64,000 nucleotides of DNA from Anderseniella sp963787895 (lineage in GTDB: Bacteria > Pseudomonadota > Alphaproteobacteria > Rhizobiales > Aestuariivirgaceae), in NCBI GenBank assembly GCA_963787895.1, contig CAWBEX010000002.1, positions 310,001 to 374,000 of the forward strand. The letters are read 5' to 3'. Shown here piece by piece: positions 8,252 to 16,937 of this stretch. Within the stretch, counting starts at the first letter, position 1; each line of letters opens with the position of its first letter. The notes beneath the pieces were generated by a model, which was not told the origin of the DNA, did no database searches, and worked only from the letters and a program-made list of their open reading frames with translations. The position numbers were made by a program, and so were the translations under genes.

Positions 8252-9025
8252 CTAACCCAAGGCAGCAAGTCCAGGGAATGTTTCAATCATCCAGTACGAC
8301 AAGGTGGTAAACGTACCGGTGAGGAACATGATTCCGGTTACCACCAACATGCCACCCATGGCCTTTTCTACCATACCCAGATGGCGCCGGAACCGCTTCA
8401 GAAATGACAGGAACTGCGGCATGGCAACCGCCGCCAGCAGAAACGGCACACCCAGGCCTGCAGAATAAACAGCCAGCAGACCAGCACCCTTGGCCACGCT
8501 GTCTGCAGAGCCTGCAACCGTAAGAATGGCCGCGAGCACGGGGCCGATGCACGGCGTCCAGCCAAGTGCAAACGCAAGCCCGATGGCGTAGGCGCCGAGC
8601 AACCCGACCGGACGTGCCTCTTGTTGATAGCGTACCTCACGAGACAGGAAGGCAATGCGAAAAGCTCCCAGAAAGTGCAATCCCATGACAATGATGATCA
8701 CCCCGGCCAGCGATGTCAGCACCGGAAAATTCATCGAGCCGATGGTGATTTCCCATGTTGTCGCCTGTCGCAACCATTGCCCGATGACACTGGCTGATGC
8801 ACCGAGCGAGATGAACACCGTCGAGAACCCCATGACGAAAAGCGCCGACGCCGCGACCGCCTTGCGCTGCACAGCCGGGCTGGCTTGCGTCTCTCCGGTG
8901 AGCTCTTCCAGTGACGCGCCGGCAATGAAGCACAGATACGGCGGCACAAGCGGCAGTACACAAGGGCTGAGAAAGCTCAGCAGGCCCGCAACAAAGGCGG
9001 CCCAAATCGATACATCCAGTCCCAT
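8252..9025 (-). CDS. ccdA: Cytochrome c biogenesis protein CcdA (DsbD-like membrane thiol reductant transporter)
   Basis: An inner-membrane protein (257 aa, six to eight predicted spans) that passes electrons from cytoplasmic thioredoxin to periplasmic thiol proteins, including those needed for cytochrome c maturation. The redox-active cysteines sit in the two internal repeats, SFLSPCVLPLVPPY and LGWTPCIGPVLAA, both typical of CcdA. The start at 9025 is the only reasonable ATG. It is co-directional with the DUF6489 gene downstream. Confidence 0.93.
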   Translation of the reverse strand: MGLDVSIWAAFVAGLLSFLSPCVLPLVPPYLCFIAGASLEELTGETQASPAVQRKAVAASALFVMGFSTVFISLGASASVIGQWLRQATTWEITIGSMNFPVLTSLAGVIIIVMGLHFLGAFRIAFLSREVRYQQEARPVGLLGAYAIGLAFALGWTPCIGPVLAAILTVAGSADSVAKGAGLLAVYSAGLGVPFLLAAVAMPQFLSFLKRFRRHLGMVEKAMGGMLVVTGIMFLTGTFTTLSYWMIETFPGLAALG

Positions 9026-9211
9026 GATTTGCTACACTCATATTACGGTTTGATCCGGCAGCGCGAAAATGCGTCCATTCGCCTGCACATGCAACCTGTA
9101 AGGCATCTTCGCGGGGTAACACTTGCGTTAGTTCAACTGGTCAAATCACAAAATTGCTGCAATAAAACTCTACAGGAGATACGGCGTATTCCAGTAGAGG
9201 AAACCGGCGGA

Positions 9212-9892
9212 TTGGCGACACGAATTGCATATCGTTCTGTCATTGCAGCCTTGGCAGTACTGGCGCTTTCCGAACCGGCTGCCGCTCACCCGCACGTTTA
9301 TTCCGATTTGCGGTCCGACATAGTCGTTGACGAGCAGGGTCGCGCCATTGCCATCAACGTGGAATGGATTTTCGACGCAGGCTATACCGAAGCTGCCATC
9401 GAAGGCATGGATGCCGATGGAGACAACGTTTACACACCGGCAGAGCTGCAGCCTGTAGTGACCGAGAACATCAAGTCGCTCAAGGAATTCCGCTACTTCG
9501 TGCAGGCCAAATCCGGCAAAAGCGACATCCAGTATCTCGACGTGACTGAGTACGGGCAGCGCATCAACGATGATGGCAGGCTTGCCATGACTTTCGTCGT
9601 TCCATTTGCCGCTCCGGCAGACCTGAAGTCGGGCGACTTCAACTACAAGATTTATGACCCAGACTTCTTCATCGCCTTCGACTACATCAAGGGTGAAAAC
9701 ATTGGTGTGATTGGCGAATTGCCGGAGGGGTGCACTATCAATCTCGGCACTGTTCAGTTCGACGAACAAGTGCAACAAACGCAGCAGATGCTGGCTGAAA
9801 AGCCGGCAGACTGGCAGCCGGAGCAGCCGGAGGACTTTGGTTCACTGTTTGCCCAGGCAGTATCAGTTTCATGTAAACCAGCAGGAAGCTGA
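9212..9892 (+). CDS. DUF1007-family periplasmic protein, partner of NicO transporter
   Basis: A DUF1007 protein (about 226 aa) with a signal peptide (SVIAALAVLALSEPAAA) and the typical mature start HPHVYSDL. These proteins are usually encoded beside NicO/RcnA-type metal transporters and are thought to be periplasmic metal-handling partners. The frame is open to 9029, but upstream residues show no resemblance and would bury the signal peptide. The TTG at 9212, after AGAGGA, is the best start, though non-ATG. It is 3 bp from the NicO gene, so the two are co-expressed. Confidence 0.82.
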   Translation: MATRIAYRSVIAALAVLALSEPAAAHPHVYSDLRSDIVVDEQGRAIAINVEWIFDAGYTEAAIEGMDADGDNVYTPAELQPVVTENIKSLKEFRYFVQAKSGKSDIQYLDVTEYGQRINDDGRLAMTFVVPFAAPADLKSGDFNYKIYDPDFFIAFDYIKGENIGVIGELPEGCTINLGTVQFDEQVQQTQQMLAEKPADWQPEQPEDFGSLFAQAVSVSCKPAGS

Positions 9893-9895
9893 CGC

Positions 9896-10996
9896 ATGCT
9901 TGCGCGAATTGCCGGGTATGTCATTTGCCTTTTGCTGCTCGCCGGAATGCAGCTGACAACTGTCAGTCCTGCGCAGGCCGAGCAGCAGGTTGCGCAGGCA
10001 GACACGACTGAAACCCCTAAAGTAAATCCAGGCCAGCTACTGTTGCAGCGCCGCAGCGCTGCCAGCAAGCAGAGTGCCAGTATCCCGGCTTTCACCAGTG
10101 ACCCGAAAGGCTGGATACAAGCCAGGCAACGCGATTTCTATGGCAAAATGTCGAAAGCACTTGGCGACATCAAGCGTGGCTCAACCTGGACCGCAGCCTG
10201 GACCTTGATGGCACTCAGCTTCATCTACGGTGTGTTGCATGCAGCAGGCCCCGGTCACGGCAAGGCAGTTGTTTCCGCATGGATGCTGGCCAATGAGCGC
10301 CAATTGCGCCGGGGCATCACAATTTCGTTCATGGCTGCTTTTGTTCAGGCAATGACCGCCATCATACTGGTGTCAGTCTTGCTGCTAACCGCAAGCGCGG
10401 CAGCGCGCACCGCAAAATCCATGGCGCAAAGCCTGGAGGCAGCAAGCTACGGGCTCATTGCATTGACCGGACTTTGGCTTGTCTGGCAAGCACTGCGGCC
10501 ACGTTTTGCCGCTTCGCCCGCACATGATCATGACTCACATCCCCACGCCCACATCCACCAACTTCACGAACATCACGAACATCACGAACATCACGAACAC
10601 GATGAGAATTGCGGCTGCGGACACGTCCACATGCCTTCGGCACGCCAGCTAGAGGAGCCCGTGAGCTGGTGGAAAGCAGCCAGCATAGCATTTGCCGTAG
10701 GCATCCGCCCTTGCACCGGCGGCATACTCGTATTGCTGTTTTCGTCCGCGCTTGGATTGTACTGGATCGGCATCATCTCGACTCTGGCGATGGCGCTCGG
10801 CACTGCCATCACCGTCTCGACTATTGCCAGTCTTGCAGTGAAGTCGCGCGACCTGGCGTTGAGATTTGCCGGTGACAATTCTGTCTGGCTTGACCGCACC
10901 GCCTTTGGCCTCAAGCTGCTGGGCGGCCTTTTCATTGCCTGCATTGGCGGTCTATTGTTTTGGGCGACCGCGACCAACACAGCCCCGCTGATCTAG
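9896..10996 (+). CDS. NicO-family nickel/cobalt transporter
   Basis: A membrane protein of 366 aa with a signal-like N terminus, then the NicO core: FIYGVLHAAGPGHGKAVVS, a further HX-type helix, a cytoplasmic His/Asp/Glu-rich loop (residues about 203-245, HHEHHEHHEH and CGCGHVH), and the second repeat with GIRPCTGGILVLLFSSALG. This is the RcnA/NicO fold associated with nickel, cobalt or zinc movement. DUF1007 lies upstream and the fumarylacetoacetase-fold gene follows after 10 bp. A link to the cobalt-type nitrile hydratase 3 kb away is contextual inference. Confidence 0.9.
   Translation: MLARIAGYVICLLLLAGMQLTTVSPAQAEQQVAQADTTETPKVNPGQLLLQRRSAASKQSASIPAFTSDPKGWIQARQRDFYGKMSKALGDIKRGSTWTAAWTLMALSFIYGVLHAAGPGHGKAVVSAWMLANERQLRRGITISFMAAFVQAMTAIILVSVLLLTASAAARTAKSMAQSLEAASYGLIALTGLWLVWQALRPRFAASPAHDHDSHPHAHIHQLHEHHEHHEHHEHDENCGCGHVHMPSARQLEEPVSWWKAASIAFAVGIRPCTGGILVLLFSSALGLYWIGIISTLAMALGTAITVSTIASLAVKSRDLALRFAGDNSVWLDRTAFGLKLLGGLFIACIGGLLFWATATNTAPLI
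10562..10597 (+). repeat. Tandem 9-bp repeat coding for His-His-Glu units
   Basis: Four consecutive copies of CATCACGAA (the first has CTT for CAT) within the NicO gene encode repeated His-His-Glu in the metal-binding loop. In-frame 9-bp units could expand or contract without a frameshift. Confidence 0.9.
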
Positions 10997-11006
10997 GACG
11001 GAGACA

Positions 11007-11858
11007 ATGCGCCAGAGCCTTAAGATCATGCTTTCAGGTTTGGTCATGTTAGCGTCCACATTTGCACCTTCACTGGCCCAGGTTACCGAAGGGGATGATG
11101 CGCCGCTGCGCTTTGGACGCTTCGAACACGAGGGCAAGGTGCACTATGGCTATCTGTCCTTCGGTGGCATACACACCCTGACAGGCAGCTTCTTCGACAA
11201 AGACACCACGGTCACCGGTGACGTGATCCCCTTGGAAGAGGTGAAGGTTCTGGCGCCCGTCATACCTGGCAAGGTTATCGGCATTGCGCTGAACTACAAG
11301 AGCCACGGTGGCAGTACCGGTGACTTGCAGTTTTTCGCCAAGCTGCCTTCATCCATCATCGCAACTGAAGAGGCAATCATACCGCCAGAGGGGTCTACAA
11401 ATCTGCATTATGAAGGCGAGATGGTTATCGTAATGGGCGCGCGCGCCAAGAATGTCACTGAGAGCGAAGCCCTGGAGTACGTGTTCGGAGTGACCGCAGG
11501 CAACGACATAACCGAACGCAGTTTCGGCGCAGATGGATTCACCATACTCAAATCAAAGGGTTCAGACACCTTTGCGCCGCTGGGCCCCTGGATTTCCCCT
11601 GGCCTGACCATCGATAATCTGAAATTCGAAACTCACGTCAATGGCAAGGTCGTGCAACAGGGATCCACAAAGCAAATGATCCATTCATCAGCCAGAATCA
11701 TCTCCGAACTGTCGAAGTATATGACGCTCGAACCTGGTGACCTGATCTACACCGGCACACCGGGCACGACAAAGCCGCTGAAACAAGGCGACGTGGTGGA
11801 CGTGCTGCTTGAAGGCATCGGCAGGTTGCGCAACACAGTTGGCAAACCCGCCGAATGA
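11007..11858 (+). CDS. Fumarylacetoacetate hydrolase-family protein with signal peptide
   Basis: A FAH-fold protein (283 aa). The N-terminal region about 32-85 resembles the usual small domain (LRFGRF, KVIGIALNYKSH), and the catalytic barrel carries HYEGEMVIVMG with the metal-ligand glutamates, then GNDITER and YTGTPGTT. Family members are normally cytosolic C-C hydrolases, decarboxylases or isomerases of keto acids. Unusually, this one starts with a clear signal peptide (MRQSLKIMLSGLVMLAS, cleavage after residue 24 or so, SLAQ), which points to the periplasm. It is 10 bp downstream of NicO with a GGAG site. Substrate unknown. Confidence 0.87.
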   Translation: MRQSLKIMLSGLVMLASTFAPSLAQVTEGDDAPLRFGRFEHEGKVHYGYLSFGGIHTLTGSFFDKDTTVTGDVIPLEEVKVLAPVIPGKVIGIALNYKSHGGSTGDLQFFAKLPSSIIATEEAIIPPEGSTNLHYEGEMVIVMGARAKNVTESEALEYVFGVTAGNDITERSFGADGFTILKSKGSDTFAPLGPWISPGLTIDNLKFETHVNGKVVQQGSTKQMIHSSARIISELSKYMTLEPGDLIYTGTPGTTKPLKQGDVVDVLLEGIGRLRNTVGKPAE

Positions 11859-12326
11859 TCACTTCGCGGTAGCTGCCTTGCTCATTGCGGTGACAGCTCC
11901 AGTCATCTTGTCAATCACCGCTCCCGCAGCGTCCAGTCCATAACGCAGCTTCAGCGCTTGCGGATCTGTTACGGAAAGCCAGGTCTTGCCGGCATCGTCC
12001 GTCCAGGCAAGTGCCTTCATCGGCAGATCAAAGCCAACCTCCCGGTTTACCTTCATCAATGGGGTTCCAAGCTTCGGATTGCCAAACAGCAACAACTGTG
12101 TGGCGCCGAGCTCTTCACCGACCTGCTTGGCTCCGGCAGCATGATCGACGCGCGCAAAGACAGTTATACCCTTCTCCTTGAAAATAGCCTCAAGCCTGTC
12201 AAGGGTTTCAGCCGCACCATGAGCGCTTTCCATACGTATTGTTCCATTGCCGGGTTCCTCGGCTGCGGCAGGCACAATTCCGGCGGCAGTCAGCAACGTT
12301 GCGGTAAAGAGAATTGTTTTCAGCAT
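11859..12326 (-). CDS. DUF302-domain exported protein
   Basis: A 155-residue protein with a signal peptide (MLKTILFTATLLTAAG, cleaved near AAA at residue 20-22). The DUF302 fold is marked by AAETLDRLEAIFKEKGITVFA, the LLLFGNPKLGTPLM motif (typical L-x-F-G-N-P) and the LPMKALAW strand. Function is unclear; such proteins are periplasmic and sometimes linked to redox or stress. The start at 12326 is chosen for the AGGAGA site upstream. It abuts the convergent FAH-family gene, whose stop is the preceding base. Confidence 0.85.
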   Translation of the reverse strand: MLKTILFTATLLTAAGIVPAAAEEPGNGTIRMESAHGAAETLDRLEAIFKEKGITVFARVDHAAGAKQVGEELGATQLLLFGNPKLGTPLMKVNREVGFDLPMKALAWTDDAGKTWLSVTDPQALKLRYGLDAAGAVIDKMTGAVTAMSKAATAK

Positions 12327-12409
12327 GGGGATTTCTCCTGATAATTGATTCCTTGCTTGCCCGTGACGTTTAACAGACAAATGCAATCTGGCTAAACGAT
12401 GGGCCGTTT

Positions 12410-12968
12410 ATGACAACACAAGCAAGTCACAATGCCGTAAGTGGAGTAAATGTACAGATGCAGGGAAAGCGAACAGGCGGGACGAACCAATGGCTGGCTC
12501 TGGGTTTGTTTGTTGCCCTTTGCCTCGGCGTTGGCGCATTGGGAGGCTGGGCGACATCCCAGTCTGTCACAACCTGGTATGTTGGCCTCACCAAGCCGGA
12601 ATGGACACCGCCGGGATGGGTGTTTGGCCCTGCCTGGACTACCCTCTACATTCTGATGGCCGTTTCAGCCTGGCGCATCTGGCGCGGCTCCAGTAATGGT
12701 GACAGCGGTTGGCACGGACCGGCAAAGCGTCGCCCTGACCTTGTGGCTGGTTCAACTGGCGCTCAACCTGTGCTGGTCGTTCAGTTTCTTCGCGGCACAA
12801 TCTCCTGCCCTTGGCCTGGTCAATATCGTGGCGCTGTGGCTCACCATTGCAGCAACTCTCGCCGCATTCTTCCAGCGTGACACGATAGCCGGCTGGCTCA
12901 TGGTGCCTTACATTGCATGGGTTAGCTTCGCTACTGCACTCAATTTTGCAATCTGGCAGTTGAACTAG
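12410..12968 (+). pseudogene. tspO: TspO/MBR-family tryptophan-rich protein, interrupted by a frameshift
   Basis: TspO proteins are five-helix membrane proteins that bind porphyrins and related ligands. The first half reads in frame from 12410 (ALGGWATSQSV, WYVGLTKPEWTPPGWVFGP, AWRIWRG), covering helices 1-2. The second half is in the next frame from about 12720 (LTLWLVQLALNLCWSFSFF, then the last two helices ending ALNFAIWQLN). Removing one base from GGTTGG near 12709 joins the two into a continuous, family-like protein. Either the gene is broken or this is a sequencing error. Start codon choice (12410 or 12458) is open. Confidence 0.85.
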
Positions 12969-13018
12969 AACCTTGCCGCATGCACGAAGGCGGCCAGGGG
13001 ATCCTTCCACTGCATTCA

Positions 13019-13046
13019 TTTTTTAATTGACTGACCAATTAAAAAA
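13019..13046. promoter_or_regulatory. Probable BetI operator (perfect palindrome)
   Basis: Two perfect 11-bp arms, TTTTTTAATTG and CAATTAAAAAA, flank the six bases ACTGAC, 43 bp before the betI start. TetR-family repressors such as BetI bind comparable palindromes next to their own genes, so autoregulation of betI-betA is likely. Confidence 0.8.
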
Positions 13047-13088
13047 GATACCATTTAATCAGTTTGAAGCTTTCTATCTGGGGTTGAT

Positions 13089-13673
13089 ATGCCAAAACTG
13101 GGCATGGGACCGGTGCGCCGGACCCAGTTGATTGAAGCCGCTATCGGTGCGCTGCATGATTACGGCTATGCCGAAACAACTGTGTCGCGCATAGCCAAGC
13201 GCGCCGGCGTCTCATCCGGCATTGTTCATCATTATTTTGAAGGCAAGGATGATCTGCTGTTTGCAACCATGCGCCACATGCTGCGGGAGTTGCGGGACGA
13301 AACCCGCAGCAGGCTAAAGCAGGTCACATCCCCCTACCTGCGGCTACAGGCAATCATCGAAGCCAACTTTGCCCCAAGCCAGTACTCGCCGGAAGTCATG
13401 TCGGCATGGTTGGCGCTATACGGCTCGGCACGCCAGTCGGCACAGCTCACACGAATTCTCAAACTCTACGATGCCCGGCTGAAGTCAAATCTGCGGCACG
13501 CGCTCAAACAGATCACCGGGCCGGACGAGGCGGAAACCCTGACCATGGGAGTGGCGGCCCTGATCGACGGCGTCTGGCTGCGTGCTGCCCTGCTGGGCGA
13601 TGCATACAGAAGCGAAACGGCAACAAAATTGGTTCAATCTTATCTGGATTGCCAGCTTCCCAAAAAGGAGTAA
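13089..13673 (+). CDS. betI: TetR-family choline-responsive repressor BetI
   Basis: A 194-residue repressor with the TetR helix-turn-helix at about 28-55 (TVSRIAKRAGVSSGIVHHYFEGKD in part) and BetI-type C-terminal features (FAPSQYSPEVMSAWLALYG and a GVAALIDGVWLR helix). In relatives, choline releases BetI from the bet promoter. The gene lies directly after the palindrome at 13019-13046 and 8 bp before betA, the standard arrangement except that betB is missing. Confidence 0.92.
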   Translation: MPKLGMGPVRRTQLIEAAIGALHDYGYAETTVSRIAKRAGVSSGIVHHYFEGKDDLLFATMRHMLRELRDETRSRLKQVTSPYLRLQAIIEANFAPSQYSPEVMSAWLALYGSARQSAQLTRILKLYDARLKSNLRHALKQITGPDEAETLTMGVAALIDGVWLRAALLGDAYRSETATKLVQSYLDCQLPKKE

Positions 13674-13681
13674 GGCAGACT

Positions 13682-15343
13682 ATGGACGGCGACACCTTTG
13701 ACTACGTGATTGTTGGTTCCGGCTCTGCCGGCTCGGTGCTGGCCAACAGGCTCAGCGATAGTGGCAAACACACCGTACTGGTTTTGGAATATGGCGGAAC
13801 TGATGCAGGGCCGTTGATCCAGATGCCATCGGCACTTTCCATCCCGCTCAACACAAAAACCTACAACTGGGGTTATCTTTCGGAACCTGAGCCAGGACTG
13901 AACAATCGGCGTATCACCGCTCCGCGCGGCAAAGTTATCGGCGGTTCATCTTCAATCAACGGCATGGTCTATGTGCGTGGCCATGCCAGGGACTTCGACA
14001 CCTGGTCAGAAATGGGGGCTGCCGGTTGGGCGTTTGCAGACGTATTGCCCTATTTCAAGCGCATGGAGACCTCACACGGAGGGGAAGCCGGCTGGCGGGG
14101 CACCGACGGCCCGATGCACGTAACACGCGGCAAGCGTAACAACCCACTGTATCATGCCTTCGTGGATGCCGCACAGCAGGCCGGTTACCCGGCCACACAA
14201 GACTACAATGGCCGGCAACAGGAAGGCTTCGGCGCCATGGAGATGACGGTCTGGAACGGCCGCAGATGGTCCGCCGCAAATGCCTATCTCAAACCGGCCC
14301 TTAAGCGGCAAAACCTGTCGCTGGTCACCCGGGCAAAAGCAAGACGCATTGTGCTGAACGGCAAGCAGGCAACCGGCGTGGAATATGAACGGGCCGGTAA
14401 ACTGCACATTGCAAACGCCCGCCGCGAAGTAATCATCGCGGCCAGTGCTTTCAACTCACCGCACCTGCTGCAGCTGTCCGGCATAGGTGATCCGGCAACG
14501 TTGCAGCAGGCAGGCATCAATCCGGTGCATGACCTGCCAGGCGTGGGGCAGAACCTGATGGATCATCTGGAAGTCTATTTTCAGCTGCATTCGAAAGAGC
14601 CGATAACGCTGAACACCAGGCTGGGAATATTCTCGAAGGCGATGATTGGTGCACAATGGCTGTTGTTCAAAACCGGGCTTGGGGCAACCAACCATTTCGA
14701 GTCAGCCGGATTCATCCGCTCTCGCGCCGGCATCGAATACCCGGACATTCAGTATCATTTCCTTCCCGGAGCCATAGCCTACAACGGCAAGCCTGCAACG
14801 AGAGGTCATGGTTTCCAGGTTCATGTTGGCCCCAACCGGTCTAAATCCCGCGGTCATGTAACACCTGCAAGCGCCAACCCGGACGATGCCCCGAAACTGA
14901 CTTTCAACTACATGTCACACGAAGACGACTGGAAGGATTTTCGCGCTTGCATCCGGTTGACTCGCGAAATTGTGGCACAGCCCGCCATGCAGGTGTATGC
15001 TGGCAATGAGATTCAGCCCGGCGATCATGCAACTTCGGACGAGGCGATCGACCAGTTTATCCGTGAACATGCCGAAAGCGCCTACCACCCTTGTGGCACC
15101 TGCAGGATGGGTTCTGCAACAGATCGCAAGGCCGTGGTCGATCCGCAGTGCCGGGTCATCGGGCTGAAAGGGTTGCGGGTAGCTGACAGTTCCATATTCC
15201 CTGCGATACCCAACGGCAACCTGAATGGCCCGACATTGATGTTGGGAGAAAAGGCCGCTGACCACATACTTGGCCTCGACCCGCTGCCGCCATCAAATCA
15301 GCAACCCTGGATTCACCCGGACTGGCAAAATTCCCAGCGCTGA
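13682..15343 (+). CDS. betA: Choline dehydrogenase (GMC oxidoreductase)
   Basis: FAD-dependent choline dehydrogenase (553 aa, the usual length), which oxidises choline to betaine aldehyde at the membrane. It has the dinucleotide motif YVIVGSGSAGSVLANRL, the GMC signatures GKVIGGSSSINGMVYVRG and NSPHLLQLSGIG, and the catalytic His region SAYHPCGTCRMG followed by DSSIFPAIPNGNLNGP. The FAD ribose region reads LEYGGTD where most relatives have LEAGG. The start is the ATG at 13682; an open frame upstream overlaps betI and is a shadow. There is no betB neighbour. The next gene follows after 28 bp. Confidence 0.93.
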   Translation: MDGDTFDYVIVGSGSAGSVLANRLSDSGKHTVLVLEYGGTDAGPLIQMPSALSIPLNTKTYNWGYLSEPEPGLNNRRITAPRGKVIGGSSSINGMVYVRGHARDFDTWSEMGAAGWAFADVLPYFKRMETSHGGEAGWRGTDGPMHVTRGKRNNPLYHAFVDAAQQAGYPATQDYNGRQQEGFGAMEMTVWNGRRWSAANAYLKPALKRQNLSLVTRAKARRIVLNGKQATGVEYERAGKLHIANARREVIIAASAFNSPHLLQLSGIGDPATLQQAGINPVHDLPGVGQNLMDHLEVYFQLHSKEPITLNTRLGIFSKAMIGAQWLLFKTGLGATNHFESAGFIRSRAGIEYPDIQYHFLPGAIAYNGKPATRGHGFQVHVGPNRSKSRGHVTPASANPDDAPKLTFNYMSHEDDWKDFRACIRLTREIVAQPAMQVYAGNEIQPGDHATSDEAIDQFIREHAESAYHPCGTCRMGSATDRKAVVDPQCRVIGLKGLRVADSSIFPAIPNGNLNGPTLMLGEKAADHILGLDPLPPSNQQPWIHPDWQNSQR

Positions 15344-15371
15344 CAATCCATCTTGAGTATACATTGTCTGG

Positions 15372-16826
15372 ATGAACGACAGGGGCCGGGCAGCAACAGC
15401 GGATTTCAGGGACAAGTTAGTGGCGGCCTGCCTGCTTGGCATCGGCGTATTCGAACTGCTGGATCTGCATGCCCATGCAGCATGGGCCGGCAAGGCCTCG
15501 GCAGCCCTGTTGATCTGCTTTCTGCTGATCGGCCAGAAGGGTCTTGGCCTGCGCGAGCGCTTCCTGCTTGCGATGGCCGCAATATCCACCGCGGCCGCCT
15601 TTGCCTTTGCATCCAATCCGCTTGTACTGATTGAAAGTGGCCTGGCACAAGCCACCTACCTGGCAGCCTTCATGTTGCTGCTGGCGCTGCTGCGCGATGG
15701 CGCCGTAACATCAGGTTCAGTGCTGAGGTTGGGACAATACCTTACGCGCCGGCCGCCGGGTCAGCGGTACATGGCAATCCACGCAGGCGGCCATGCACTT
15801 GGCATGATTTTGAACTTCGGTGCCTTGTCACTACTGGGTCCGCTCATCCAGCGCGGCGTGCGTTCAGATGCTGCAGTCAATCCTGAACTTGCGAATTGGC
15901 GTGAACGGCGCCAGATGTCGGCACTTGCAAGAGGATTTTCCTGGATCATTGCCTGGTCACCAACTGCGGTAACGCAGGCGCTCGTTGCAAGTGTCGTCAG
16001 TGGTTCAAAACCACTTGTCATGGCGGCAATCGGCCTGTTCGTAGCGGCAGGGGTGGCTGTCATCGGTTGGGGCGAAGACCGTATGACCGGCAGTCGCGCC
16101 CGTTCCGCACTGGCCGCTCACAATGCCCTACCCCCGCAAAACCCAGTTACAGAGGCATTTCCATGGCCTGCCTTCAGGCGCTTCTGTCTGGTTTGCGCAA
16201 CGCTTGCCAGCATCTCCATCTTCATGATCATCGTTACCGGAGCCAAGGTTGTGCCTGCCCTGATGCTGGCAAGCCCGCTCGTGACTATCGTCTGGCTGTG
16301 GTTTCAGCACAAAGGTGACGGCAATACACTGGACACAGTCGTGATGAGGCTGAAGGAGATTGCGCGCACATCCGTTCCGGCTGGCGCACCGGAAGCAATC
16401 ACCCTGTCTTCAGCAGGTTACATAGGCATCGTGGCGGCCGGGTTGAGCAACGCTCCGTATCTGGCCAGTCTGGCAGGCATCAACGCATGGCCGCCGATTG
16501 CTGCTTACCTGGGTGTCATGGCACTGATTCCGCTGGCATCCAATCTGGCCATGCCGCCAATGTTGACGGTTACCTTTCTCGGGTCGCTTTATTCGGCCCT
16601 TCCTGAAAGCCCCCTCGAACCGACTTTGCTTGCAGCCAGCATGGCACTTGGCTGGGCGCTGAACCTAACGGCATCTCCATTCGGCGCAACACCTCTCATC
16701 TTGAGCCGGATTACCGGAATACCCGGCACGGTGCTTTCATGGAGATGGAACGGATGGTTCACGCTTGCCGCATTCATTTGGGCTGCAGTTGTTCTGACAG
16801 TCCTGACAATACACGTTCATCGGTAG
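15372..16826 (+). CDS. Polytopic membrane protein, ion-transporter-like, unassigned
   Basis: A 484-residue integral membrane protein with about 11-12 hydrophobic segments. Two Ser/Pro/Thr-rich breaks within membrane regions, SWIIAWSPTAVTQAL (about 195) and ALNLTASPFGATPLIL (about 435), look like the paired re-entrant hairpins of the ion-transporter superfamily (CitM, ArsB, DASS types), so a secondary transporter is my inference. I cannot name a family. It follows betA by 28 bp on the same strand and may be co-transcribed with it, and it precedes the TRAP genes by 111 bp. Confidence 0.75.
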   Translation: MNDRGRAATADFRDKLVAACLLGIGVFELLDLHAHAAWAGKASAALLICFLLIGQKGLGLRERFLLAMAAISTAAAFAFASNPLVLIESGLAQATYLAAFMLLLALLRDGAVTSGSVLRLGQYLTRRPPGQRYMAIHAGGHALGMILNFGALSLLGPLIQRGVRSDAAVNPELANWRERRQMSALARGFSWIIAWSPTAVTQALVASVVSGSKPLVMAAIGLFVAAGVAVIGWGEDRMTGSRARSALAAHNALPPQNPVTEAFPWPAFRRFCLVCATLASISIFMIIVTGAKVVPALMLASPLVTIVWLWFQHKGDGNTLDTVVMRLKEIARTSVPAGAPEAITLSSAGYIGIVAAGLSNAPYLASLAGINAWPPIAAYLGVMALIPLASNLAMPPMLTVTFLGSLYSALPESPLEPTLLAASMALGWALNLTASPFGATPLILSRITGIPGTVLSWRWNGWFTLAAFIWAAVVLTVLTIHVHR

Positions 16827-16937
16827 TTTTAACGACCGCAGTCTTGCCATGAGCAGCCGGGCAACGCATCATGCCTGAAGTACTTGCATGAATCCGGAAA
16901 CAACCGGAACAAGTTCCAAACAGGGAGTAAGCCGAAC

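Noticed and set aside
10541..10600. CRISPR-like short repeats
   Set aside because: The repeat units are contiguous 9-mers that encode His-His-Glu in NicO, without spacers.
13406..13681. Upstream extension of the betA frame
   Set aside because: It overlaps betI in another frame; homology to choline dehydrogenases starts at the ATG at 13682, just after the FAD motif would be expected.
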